Origin: Microbacterium aoyamense
GTDB taxonomy: Bacteria > Actinomycetota > Actinomycetes > Actinomycetales > Microbacteriaceae
Direction of reading: 5' to 3'
Assembly: GCF_023155855.1 (NCBI RefSeq)
Contig: NZ_JAKNUT010000001.1
Location: 682,001 to 746,000, forward strand
DNA length: 64,000 nucleotides
The notes under the pieces are model-generated. The model was not told the DNA's origin, made no database searches, and worked only from the letters and a program-made list of their open reading frames with translations. Of this stretch, positions 1-7,483 are shown piece after piece. The position numbers and the translations under genes are program-made. How positions within the stretch are numbered: position 1 is the stretch's first letter; the number at the start of each line of letters is the position of its first letter.

Positions 1-366
1 GAGAGTTCCCTGCGGTTCTACGGGGACATCTTCGGATGGCGCGTCGACGCCGACCTCGGAGCCGGGATGATCCGCCTCCCCGGCTACGGCGATCATCTCG
101 CCGCGACGATCGATCCCGATATCCACGAACGACAGGCGTTCGCACCCGAAGGCTTCGCCGACGTCATCGCGGGTCTGACACCTGATGACTCATCGGAGTG
201 GATCATGCGTTTCACGGTCGGCGATCGCGACGATTCCGCGGAGAGGATCGAGAGCCTCGGCGGCAGCGTGCTCACGCGCGCGGACACGGAGTGGACCAAG
301 GAGGCGATGGCCGAGGATCCCGCCGGCGCGCGATTCGTCATCAGTCAGCTCTCGCCACCCGAGTAA
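1..366 (+). CDS. VOC (glyoxalase/bleomycin-resistance) family protein, 3' part
   Basis: The frame is open from base 1 and ends at TAA 364-366, so only the last 121 residues of a gene that starts left of the window are visible. The visible segment begins in an SSLRFYGDIFGWRVDADLG-like stretch, the usual 'FY..vFGW' motif of VOC-fold proteins. A second half follows with the typical betaalphabeta pattern, including a 'GGSVL' turn. VOC proteins bind a metal or small hydrophobic ligands; the substrate here cannot be told. It converges on the helicase gene with an 18-bp gap. The family is fairly sure from the FYG-FGW motif; the function is unknown. Confidence 0.7.
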   Translation, partial: ESSLRFYGDIFGWRVDADLGAGMIRLPGYGDHLAATIDPDIHERQAFAPEGFADVIAGLTPDDSSEWIMRFTVGDRDDSAERIESLGGSVLTRADTEWTKEAMAEDPAGARFVISQLSPPE

Positions 367-384
367 CGACCGCGCGCCGAGCGG

Positions 385-2394
385 CTACGCGTCGACGTTC
401 GACAGCTGCCGGCCCGAGAGCTCCTCGAGCAGGTCGTCGCCCGGACGCACCTCTTCGAACGGCGCATCGATCTCGGCGCGGTCGAGCATCTCGGCCATGC
501 GGCGACGGCGCTGCCGTGTGATGAGGGTCACGACGGTACCCGACCGACCCGCGCGGCCCGTGCGGCCCGAGCGGTGCAGGTAGGTCTTGTACTCGTCCGG
601 CGGGTCTGCCTGCACGACGAGGTCGATGTCGTCGACGTGGATGCCGCGGGCGGCGACGTCCGTCGCGACGAGCACGTTGACACGGCCCGACGTGAGCCGC
701 TCGAGGTTGCGCGTGCGCTTGGCCTGGTTGAGATCGCCGTGGAGGGCGACCGCGTTGATGCCGGCATCCTCGAACTGCTCGGACAGCATCTCGGCGTACG
801 CGCGCGTGCGCGCGAAGACCAGGGTCTTCCCCTCGCGCGAGACGAGGGAGTCGAGGATCTCCGCCTTGTCGCGGTGCTCGATGACGAGCACGCGGTGGTC
901 GATCGTCGAGGAATCCTGATCCTCACCGGCGACCTCGTGGACGGCCGGCTCGACGAGGAACTCGTCGACCAGGGCGGCGACCTCGCGGTCGAGGGTCGCC
1001 GAGAACAAGAGCTTCTGGCTGCCGGCGGCGGTCGCACGCAGAATCGTCTGCACGCCCTCGAGGAATCCGAGGTCGCACATGTGGTCGGCCTCGTCCAGCA
1101 CCGCGATCTCGATGCTGGACAAGTCGAGCTTGCCCTGCTTCATGAGGTCTTCCATTCGTCCGGGTGTGCCGATGACGATGTCCACGCCCTTCTTGAGCGC
1201 GCCGACCTGACGCCCCTGCGGCACGCCGCCGTAGATCTGGGTCGTGAAGAGCCCGACGCTGCGCGCGATGGGCTGGATGGTCCGATCGATCTGCAGCGCG
1301 AGTTCGCGCGTCGGCGCGAGGATGATCGCACGCGGGTTGCGACCGAACTCGCGGCGCTTTCCGCTCTGGCTGCGCAGGATCGACTCGACGAGCGGCGCTC
1401 CGAACGCGATGGTCTTGCCCGAGCCGGTGCGTCCGCGGGCGAGGACGTCTCGACCCTCGAGGATCGCGGGGATGGTCGCGGCCTGGATCGGGAAGGGATG
1501 CTCCGCCCCGAGGTCGGCGAGCGTGCGGACGATGTTGTCGCCGAGCCCGAGGTCCTTGAACGTCACGTCCGCGACGTCGCCGGCCGCGATCGCCTGCGCC
1601 TGCAGGCGCTCGTGCACCACGTCGACGCGCTGGTCGTGCTCGAACGAGCGCGTCGGCTTCGCCGACCAGTCCGAGCGATTCGGGCGATCGGTGGTCTCGC
1701 GGTGGGGCGCACGGTCATCACGGCGCGGCGCGCGGTCGTCACGGCGGCCCCTGTCGGAGCGGGGACGGTCATCACGCGCCGGACGCGCCTCGCGGTCGTA
1801 GCGCGGGCGGTCGTCGCGGCGGTACGACGGGCGCGCATCGCCGAACGAGCGACGGTCGTCGCGATCGACACGATCCATGCGATCCGTGCGGTTGTCGCGG
1901 CCGCCGTACTGGGGCCGACCGGAGGCGCGTTGCGCCGACCCGCGCGATCCCCCCTGGGGACGGTCGCTGCGGTCGTCCCGTGCCGCACGGTCGGAGCGCG
2001 GACGGTCATCGCGCGCAGGTCGATCGCCGAACTCGCGACGGGGAGCGCGGTCATCCCGAGCCGGGCGGGCGGAACGGTCGGCGAAACGGTCATCCCGAAC
2101 CGGACGGGCATCCCGGTCATAGCGCGGACGATCGCCCGCAGCGTGGTTCCGGATGCCACGGGCCTCGTCGCGCCCGGCGCGCTCCTGCGACGTCCAGCGA
2201 CGCTTGGCCGGAGCCTCCGCCGGTTCGGCACGGTAGCCGCGGTGGCTCGGGCTCTTGCTGCCGGGCTTCTGGGTGCGGGCGGCCGGGGCATCCGTCCGCC
2301 GTTTGCGATCCTGGAACGAACCCTTCTTCTCGCCGTACCGCGGCTCGAAGTTCTTCGCGGCGCGGCCGCCGGCGGGCTTCTTGTTCTTGGGCAT
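385..2394 (-). CDS. DEAD-box ATP-dependent RNA helicase with long disordered N-terminus
   Basis: This is an RNA-unwinding ATPase of 669 residues. The C-terminal ~390 residues hold the helicase core in order: Q-motif region (HPFPIQ), motif I GRTGSGKT near residue 321, PTRELA, the DEAD box in VLDEADHM, SAT, ATDVAARGI and HRSGRTGRAG. The first ~275 residues are a highly charged, low-complexity extension rich in RDDR, RPRYDR and RSDR runs, likely disordered and RNA-binding. I chose ATG 2394 (MPKNKKPAGG) because AGAAGGA lies 7 nt upstream; the longer open frame to 2532 has no comparable site. Such helicases act in ribosome assembly and mRNA turnover, often in the cold. The core family is certain; the exact orthologue (DeaD/RhlE type) is not. 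Confidence 0.93.
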   Translation of the reverse strand: MPKNKKPAGGRAAKNFEPRYGEKKGSFQDRKRRTDAPAARTQKPGSKSPSHRGYRAEPAEAPAKRRWTSQERAGRDEARGIRNHAAGDRPRYDRDARPVRDDRFADRSARPARDDRAPRREFGDRPARDDRPRSDRAARDDRSDRPQGGSRGSAQRASGRPQYGGRDNRTDRMDRVDRDDRRSFGDARPSYRRDDRPRYDREARPARDDRPRSDRGRRDDRAPRRDDRAPHRETTDRPNRSDWSAKPTRSFEHDQRVDVVHERLQAQAIAAGDVADVTFKDLGLGDNIVRTLADLGAEHPFPIQAATIPAILEGRDVLARGRTGSGKTIAFGAPLVESILRSQSGKRREFGRNPRAIILAPTRELALQIDRTIQPIARSVGLFTTQIYGGVPQGRQVGALKKGVDIVIGTPGRMEDLMKQGKLDLSSIEIAVLDEADHMCDLGFLEGVQTILRATAAGSQKLLFSATLDREVAALVDEFLVEPAVHEVAGEDQDSSTIDHRVLVIEHRDKAEILDSLVSREGKTLVFARTRAYAEMLSEQFEDAGINAVALHGDLNQAKRTRNLERLTSGRVNVLVATDVAARGIHVDDIDLVVQADPPDEYKTYLHRSGRTGRAGRSGTVVTLITRQRRRRMAEMLDRAEIDAPFEEVRPGDDLLEELSGRQLSNVDA

Positions 2395-2762
2395 GGTGGT
2401 GTCCTTCTGGGTTTCTCGCATGAGAACAGCACTCTCGTGCGCACCAGCAGAGGGAGCGGAGAGCGACCCGGACGATCGTCGGCCGGGGGGCCATTCACGT
2501 GATGGTCGTCGAGGCGGAGTCGCCCCTACCATCGGCCCCTTGGACTCACATGAACCGATCCGCGTGACGCGGTGTCCAGAGCCGACTCGACAAGCTTAGT
2601 AGACGCTGACTGCGAACGTGCCGAGTGCCGGTATTCTAGTAGCGCCTGCGCCGCAGGCCGCTGGGGACACGCCTTTTTGTCCTTTGTCGACAACGTCGAG
2701 CGAGTTTCCTGGGGAAAGGCTTCACTCGATCGCCGGAGTCGTCGGTGATCAAGGTGGTCAAG
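2395..2762. other. Intergenic region between helicase and DUF998 genes
   Basis: This is a 368-bp divergent gap with no credible gene; open frames inside it are shadows. On the minus strand TAGAAT (2632-2637) would suit a -10 box and would give the helicase mRNA a leader of roughly 230 nt. On the plus strand there is a perfect 10-bp palindrome TTGTCGACAA at 2684-2693. An AAGGTGG ribosome-binding-like site (2751-2757) precedes ATG 2763. The promoter assignment is by eye only. Confidence 0.4.
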
Positions 2763-4049
2763 ATGGCGATTCAAGCCCTCACTCGTGTCGTCGTCGACGA
2801 CGCTTCTCTCTCTCGCGCGCTCCACGCACGAGCCTCTCCGAGGCCGCGTCCGCGCGCTCTGACCGGACCCCATCGGGTCGGCGCGCTGTCGATGCTCGTC
2901 CTCATGATCGGCGTCGCACTGGCCATCTGCACGACGAGCGACCCCGAATGGTGGCACCTGCACTACTCGAAGCTCGGCACCTATGACGACTTCTCGGGTT
3001 ACGTCTTCAACGGCACCCTCATGATCACCGGATCGCTGCTCGCCGCGTACGGCCTCGTGCTGCCGGTCGGACTGCGCGCAGAGGTCGGGCGGCGCACCCA
3101 GCGGGCCGTGCGGTTGTCCGTCGCATCGGTCGGGGCGAGCCTCATCGTCCTGGGCATGATCCCCCTCTCGGTCAGCGAGAGCGCACACGGCATCGCCGCA
3201 GCGGGCCTCGCCGTCTCCCTCATCTCCCTCATGTTGAGCGCGATCGGCATCCGCGACCTCGGCGTGCACGCCCGCCGCCGAATGGTGGTGGCGGCCGTCC
3301 TGCTCGTCGTCGGCGCAGCATCCATGGTCCTCACGATCATCTCCCCGTTCATGTTCGAGACCTTCGCCTTCGTCGCCATGGGGACGTGGGTGGTCCTGTT
3401 CCCGCGGCTGAGCACGGTCCGAGCACCTCGCGAGCAGACGCACGCGCACCCCGCCGCACCGGTGCGAGGCGTCCTACACTTGCGCCATGACCACGCCGTC
3501 GCTCCCGTTGCCCGACGTCGTACCACCCGCACCGGTTCGCCGAACCGAAGCGATCGCGGTGTATCTCGCGTTCGGAGCGGGGATCGCGGGCGCGATCTAC
3601 GGCCTGACCGTGGCCCTGGTCGCGACGAGTCTCGAACTGACCTCCTCCAGCGGCTCGTTCGGCCTGCTGGCGGCCTGCGGCTCGGCGATCGTCGCGGTCG
3701 TCGCCTCGGCGGTGGGCTACTGGCGAGCGCGCGACCTGCCCGGCCAGGAGTGGCGTCGCGCCCTGCCGCCATGGAAGTTCACGGTGAACACCGTCTCGGT
3801 CGTGATCGTTCACGCGGCGCTCGCGTTCGTCGTGACGTACGCGCTCTACCGACTTCTCGCGCTCGGCTTCATCGGCCTCCCGGTCATCCCCTTCTGGGCG
3901 GTCGTGCTGATGGCGGTCACGCTGGGGCTCACCGCCTGGATCGTGTACCTCTCGGTCGCGAGCATGACCACGCAGCGCATGTCGTCGCTGCTCATGGCGT
4001 TCATCGCGATCGGCACACTCACCGCGATGGTGACGACCCCCGATCCTGA
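2763..4049 (+). CDS. DUF998-like membrane protein, first copy, apparent loss of native stop
   Basis: The first ~225 residues form a six-helix membrane protein with the motif DPEWWHLHYSKLG then YVFNGTLMITGSLL, the DUF998 signature. The next gene has the near-identical motif DPEWWAVHFSHLG...WVFNGTLIAGGLL, so the two are tandem paralogues. This copy lacks the ~170-residue N-terminal half of its neighbour. The family fold ends near base 3440 (WVVLFPRL). No in-frame stop follows until 4049, so the frame runs ~560 bp into the next gene out of phase, making an Arg-rich tail that looks like a shadow. A stop in the +1 frame (TGA within cggctgagc, about 3410) would end the protein at the expected place, so a frameshift or stop loss is likely. 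ATG 2763 follows AAGGTGG; an ATG at 2745 is the alternative. Function unknown. Confidence 0.6.
   Translation: MAIQALTRVVVDDASLSRALHARASPRPRPRALTGPHRVGALSMLVLMIGVALAICTTSDPEWWHLHYSKLGTYDDFSGYVFNGTLMITGSLLAAYGLVLPVGLRAEVGRRTQRAVRLSVASVGASLIVLGMIPLSVSESAHGIAAAGLAVSLISLMLSAIGIRDLGVHARRRMVVAAVLLVVGAASMVLTIISPFMFETFAFVAMGTWVVLFPRLSTVRAPREQTHAHPAAPVRGVLHLRHDHAVAPVARRRTTRTGSPNRSDRGVSRVRSGDRGRDLRPDRGPGRDESRTDLLQRLVRPAGGLRLGDRRGRRLGGGLLASARPARPGVASRPAAMEVHGEHRLGRDRSRGARVRRDVRALPTSRARLHRPPGHPLLGGRADGGHAGAHRLDRVPLGREHDHAAHVVAAHGVHRDRHTHRDGDDPRS
3475..3480 (+). promoter_or_regulatory. -10 box of leaderless transcript (second DUF998 gene)
   Basis: TACACT lies exactly 6 nt before ATG 3487 with no Shine-Dalgarno sequence between them. 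This places the expected transcription start on the start codon. Confidence 0.55.
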
Positions 4050-4560
4050 ATGGTGGGCGGTTCATTTCAGCCACCTGGGCTCGTTCGACGACGTGTCGAG
4101 CTGGGTCTTCAACGGCACCCTGATCGCCGGCGGACTGCTCGTCACCACCTTCGCGGTCTACATCGCGAATGACCTCGACGCCCTTACCGCCGCGGGAGCG
4201 TTGACGGGGAGCAACGGACAGCGCATCGTGCCGGCTCTGTTCGTCGTCATGGGCATCATGCTCGCGTGCGTCGGGCTCTTCCCTGTCGACGTGAACCTGC
4301 TCGTGCACAACCTGTCGGCGATGGGCATGGCCGCCATGTTCCTCGTGCTGCTGATCGGCGGACCCCGCCTGCTGCGCGGGATGCCGCGCACCTACTTCGT
4401 GTCGGCCTGGGCATTCCTGGCTGCGCTGGTCGCCTCGATCGTGCTGTTCGCGATCGGCTACTTCTCCCTCACCGCCTTCGAGATCATCGTCTTCGCACTG
4501 ATCTTCGGATGGATCGCCGTCTTCATCCGGTTCCTGGCCGTGAGTGGACAGAAGGCCTGA
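3487..4560 (+). CDS. DUF998-like multi-pass membrane protein, second copy
   Basis: This is a 357-residue integral membrane protein with about ten hydrophobic helices. Residues ~20-170 form an N-terminal half (GAGIAGAIYGLTVALVATSL onward). Residues ~175-350 form the DUF998-type half with DPEWWAVHFSHLG and WVFNGTLIAGG. The C-terminal half is paralogous to the preceding gene. ATG 3487 was chosen because a -10 hexamer sits 6 nt upstream and the N-terminus MTTPSLPLPDVVPP precedes the first helix directly. No enzymatic motif is visible. The gene is followed by an ABM-domain protein 37 bp away on the same strand. Confidence 0.85.
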   Translation: MTTPSLPLPDVVPPAPVRRTEAIAVYLAFGAGIAGAIYGLTVALVATSLELTSSSGSFGLLAACGSAIVAVVASAVGYWRARDLPGQEWRRALPPWKFTVNTVSVVIVHAALAFVVTYALYRLLALGFIGLPVIPFWAVVLMAVTLGLTAWIVYLSVASMTTQRMSSLLMAFIAIGTLTAMVTTPDPEWWAVHFSHLGSFDDVSSWVFNGTLIAGGLLVTTFAVYIANDLDALTAAGALTGSNGQRIVPALFVVMGIMLACVGLFPVDVNLLVHNLSAMGMAAMFLVLLIGGPRLLRGMPRTYFVSAWAFLAALVASIVLFAIGYFSLTAFEIIVFALIFGWIAVFIRFLAVSGQKA

Positions 4561-4597
4561 GTCCGGCACCGCGACACGGGGCGACGAGAATGGATGC

Positions 4598-5218
4598 ATG
4601 GCAGAACCCGACACGCATCCGATCACGGTCGCGATCGAGCGACGGATAGACCCGACGCGCACCGTCGAGGCGACGAGCTGGATGCAGTCCGGGACCGACC
4701 TCGCGACCGGGTTCGCCGGCTTCCTCGGCTCGGGGTGGGTACGAGCCGGTGAAGGCAGTGACCTCTGGTACATGCTGTACCGCTTCCGCGATATCTCCAC
4801 CCTCGAGGCGTGGGAGCAGTCGTCGCAGCGCGCGTGGTGGCTCGAATCGGGTCATGCGTTCGCGAGCGAGGTGCGTGTCGAGCGGCGCACCGGCATCGAG
4901 GGATGGTTCGACGCTCCCTTCGCGACGCACGTGGAGGCGCGGCATCCCGCCGGTGAACCGACTCCCGCGACCGGCCCCATCCAGCAGCCCATCCCCGCCG
5001 CTCCGCCGCGTTGGAAGCAGGCGATCACGATCTGGCTGGGGTTCTTCCCTACGAACATGCTCGCGTCGTGGCTCCTTGGGTTCGTGCCAGGTTTCGCGGA
5101 GTGGCCGCTCGTGCTGCGGGTGCTGCTCGCGACGATCGCGCTGACGCCGGTCATGACGTACTTCGTGCTGCCCTGGGTGACGCGGATGCTGCGGCCCTGG
5201 CTGCATCGCGGAGCCTGA
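4598..5218 (+). CDS. Antibiotic biosynthesis monooxygenase (ABM)-like membrane protein
   Basis: A 206-residue protein. Residues ~8-105 look like a ferredoxin-fold ABM domain (VAIERRIDPTRTVEATSWMQ, then a conserved WYMLYRFRDISTLEAWEQS segment). A Pro-rich linker leads to two C-terminal membrane helices (WLGFFPTNMLASWLLGFVPG and VLRVLLATIALTPVMTYFVL). This matches the COG3224-type ABM proteins that carry a membrane anchor. The reaction is not known for this group. Start ATG 4598 (MAEPDTHPIT) was chosen over an upstream start in the same frame because the domain begins right after it. GAGAAT lies 6 nt upstream and may be a weak leaderless -10. It converges on the aminotransferase gene with a 4-bp gap. 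Confidence 0.8.
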   Translation: MAEPDTHPITVAIERRIDPTRTVEATSWMQSGTDLATGFAGFLGSGWVRAGEGSDLWYMLYRFRDISTLEAWEQSSQRAWWLESGHAFASEVRVERRTGIEGWFDAPFATHVEARHPAGEPTPATGPIQQPIPAAPPRWKQAITIWLGFFPTNMLASWLLGFVPGFAEWPLVLRVLLATIALTPVMTYFVLPWVTRMLRPWLHRGA

Positions 5219-5222
5219 CCGG

Positions 5223-6518
5223 TCAGCGGTCGGTCGCGGCGATCGTCTCGGCGAGCGCCGACGTGAAGCGTTCGACGTCAGCGGCGTCGAACGGGAGCGG
5301 GGGGCGCACCTTGAGCGTGTGGTTGCGCTCGCCCGAGGCGGCGAGGAGCACGCGGCGATCGCGCATCCCGTTGACGATGTCGATCGCGCGCGCCTCGTCG
5401 GGTCGGCCGTCGGCGTCGACGATGTCGATGCCGAGGTAGAGCCCTGCGGCGCGGACGTCGCCGATCGCGGGTGACTCGTCCGCCAGCGACCGCAGTCGCT
5501 CCTCGAGCAGATCGCCCGTGCGCTGCGCGTTTCCGATGAGGCCTTCGTCCGCGAGCACGTCGAGCACGGCGTTCGCCGCGGCGACCGAGACCGGGGTGCC
5601 CCCGAAAGTGTTGAAGTAGCGCTGTCGCGATCCGAAGCCGTCGATGACGGCATCCACCGCCGCGAAACCCGCGATCGGCATGCCGTTGCCCGCGGGCTTG
5701 CCGAAAGTCACGGCATCGGGCACGATCCGGTGGCGATCGAAGCCCCACATGCCGTGGCCCAGGCGGCCGAAACCGGCTTGGACCTCGTCCGCGATGAACA
5801 TTCCGCCCGCGGCATGCACCAGATCGACCGCCGGCGTGAGGAAGTCGCCGGGGATCACGCCATCGCTCGCGAAGATCGTGTCGACGAACAGGGCGGCGAC
5901 GCCGTAGCCCGCGTCGTCGAGCTCGGCGATCGCCGCGCGCACGCCGTCGATGAAGGCGACGGGATCGGGATGCGGCGGCGGCACGAGTCGCACCCACGGC
6001 TCGACGGCTTCCTCGCCCACGAGCGAGGGCGACAGCGCGCCGGCCGCGAGGGTCACGCCGTGATATGCGTAGCGCGTGACGATGGCACCGCTATGGCCCG
6101 TGGCATCCCGCGCCACCTTCAACGCGAGATCGTTCGCCTCGGAGCCCGTGCACGTGAGCATGACGTGACCGATGGCCGGCGGAAGCGTCGCGAGCAGCCG
6201 CTCGGCGTAGTCGACGACGGCGCCGTGCAGGTAGCGGGTGTGGGTGTTCAGGAGCGCGGCCTGCGTCGCGATCGCCTCGGTGACCCGCGGGTGCGCGTGG
6301 CCGACCGATGGGACGTTGTTGTACGCGTCCAGGTACTCGACGCTGTCGGCGGTGTAGAGCTTCGTGCCCCGCCCTCGCACGAACTCGAGGGGCTCGCGGT
6401 AAAAGAGGCGGTACGCACCGCCCAGCGCCCGCTCGCGCCGGCCGATGAGTTCACGGGTCGAGGCATCGAGTCCCGCGGCGTGTTCGGGTCGGAAGTACGT
6501 CGAGGGTCCCGTCGTCAT
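5223..6518 (-). CDS. Class III PLP-dependent aminotransferase, AGXT2L (phospho-lyase)-like
   Basis: A 431-residue fold-type I PLP enzyme. The PLP lysine is in TFGKPAGNGMP (K274), and the cofactor-binding segments CTGSEANDLAL and FIADEVQAGFGRLG are present. Several stretches (NNVPSVGHAHP, NTHTRYLHGAVVDYAERL, YFNTFGGTPVSVAAANAVL, LKVRPPLPF) resemble the animal ethanolamine-phosphate and phosphohydroxylysine phospho-lyases (AGXT2L1/L2) rather than ordinary omega-aminotransferases. It overlaps the upstream kinase gene by 4 bp (ATGA), so the two are translationally coupled. A kinase plus phospho-lyase route that removes an amino alcohol's hydroxyl as phosphate is a reasonable inference. A plain transaminase is the alternative. 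Confidence 0.85.
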   Translation of the reverse strand: MTTGPSTYFRPEHAAGLDASTRELIGRRERALGGAYRLFYREPLEFVRGRGTKLYTADSVEYLDAYNNVPSVGHAHPRVTEAIATQAALLNTHTRYLHGAVVDYAERLLATLPPAIGHVMLTCTGSEANDLALKVARDATGHSGAIVTRYAYHGVTLAAGALSPSLVGEEAVEPWVRLVPPPHPDPVAFIDGVRAAIAELDDAGYGVAALFVDTIFASDGVIPGDFLTPAVDLVHAAGGMFIADEVQAGFGRLGHGMWGFDRHRIVPDAVTFGKPAGNGMPIAGFAAVDAVIDGFGSRQRYFNTFGGTPVSVAAANAVLDVLADEGLIGNAQRTGDLLEERLRSLADESPAIGDVRAAGLYLGIDIVDADGRPDEARAIDIVNGMRDRRVLLAASGERNHTLKVRPPLPFDAADVERFTSALAETIAATDR

Positions 6519-7462
6519 GATGCACTCCCGTCGTCGGCGGCGATCAGCCTACGCAGATCGAGCGAGGCGCGCGCGATGCGTGCGCCCTCGTCGCGTCGTC
6601 CTTCGACGATGGATGCCGGGGCGCCGACGCTCATCAGGATGCGCTGCGCTGCCCGCGCCCGGACGATCACCGGCAGCACGACGAGCTCGTCGGCCGTCAG
6701 GTCGATGAGCTCGCGGTAGCCCGCGAGGAACGCCTGCGGCGCGGCCCACGCGTCGAGTTCGGAGGTGTAGCCGAGCGTGTACGACATCGCGATGCCCACG
6801 TCGCACACGCGCGGAAGACGGGCTGCGTCGCCGAAGTCGACGACCCCCGTGACGCGGTCGTGGTCGAGGAGGACGTTGCCGCCGTTGAGGTCGTTGTGCA
6901 CGACCTGCGCGGGCAGCCTCTCGATCGCCGGAAGCACGTCGTCGAGGTCGTCGAGCGCTCGGGCGAGATCCGCCCGCGCTGCGCGATCGTCGATCGCGTC
7001 GATGCGGTCGCGCAGCGACGATGCACGGCGCACGTCCCACTCGACCGGGCGCTGGTCGGCGGAATGCCGGAACCCCTCCAGTGCGCGAGTGAGTCGTCCC
7101 GCGACCCGACCGATCTCGTGCACGACGGGGAGGTCGACGGTGGATGCCGCGGCATCCCTCCCCGGAAGGCATTCGATGAGCCGGACCCATCTGCCGTCGA
7201 CGTCGACGCGGGTCACGCCCTGCGGCGTCGGAAGAGTGCGCGCGAGCGGCAGCGTCGGGTCGACGGCGAGCGCGGCCTCGACGAGGTCAGACTCGAAGTC
7301 GAGCGTCTCAGCGGCGGTGCCGGCTGCCGCGATCTTGAGGATCGCGGTGGAGCCGTCTTCGAATGACGCGCGATAGGTCTCGTCGACCTCGGACTCCAGG
7401 CGATCGAGACGCGCGGTCGTGCGACCCCACCACGCCGTCAGCGACGCCGGTGATGCGGGCAT
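6515..7462 (-). CDS. APH-family phosphotransferase (hydroxylysine/ethanolamine kinase-like)
   Basis: A 315-residue small-molecule kinase of the aminoglycoside-phosphotransferase fold. The catalytic loop reads VVHNDLNGGNVLL and the metal-binding motif VVDFGDA; an N-lobe Lys sits in TAILKIAAAG. It is the first gene of a two-gene unit with the class III PLP enzyme (ATGA overlap at 6515-6518). The same kinase/PLP pairing occurs in hydroxylysine kinase with phosphohydroxylysine phospho-lyase, so an amino-alcohol substrate is likelier than an antibiotic. The N-terminus MPASPASLTAWWG is short and close to the fold start. The substrate is unproven. Confidence 0.8.
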   Translation of the reverse strand: MPASPASLTAWWGRTTARLDRLESEVDETYRASFEDGSTAILKIAAAGTAAETLDFESDLVEAALAVDPTLPLARTLPTPQGVTRVDVDGRWVRLIECLPGRDAAASTVDLPVVHEIGRVAGRLTRALEGFRHSADQRPVEWDVRRASSLRDRIDAIDDRAARADLARALDDLDDVLPAIERLPAQVVHNDLNGGNVLLDHDRVTGVVDFGDAARLPRVCDVGIAMSYTLGYTSELDAWAAPQAFLAGYRELIDLTADELVVLPVIVRARAAQRILMSVGAPASIVEGRRDEGARIARASLDLRRLIAADDGSAS

Positions 7463-7483
7463 GTTCGTAGGAGGTCGATCCGC

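Noticed and set aside
574..2502. A 642-codon plus-strand frame opposite the helicase
   Set aside because: It is the antisense shadow of a high-GC gene with repeated RDDR codons; no domain and no ribosome-binding site.
3440..4049. The Arg-rich tail of the first DUF998 frame as a genuine domain
   Set aside because: It is out of phase inside the second DUF998 gene, whose protein is clearly real, and has the composition of a shadow.
6515..7462. Aminoglycoside resistance gene
   Set aside because: The APH fold is shared by many kinases; the coupling with an AGXT2L-like enzyme speaks for amino-alcohol metabolism.
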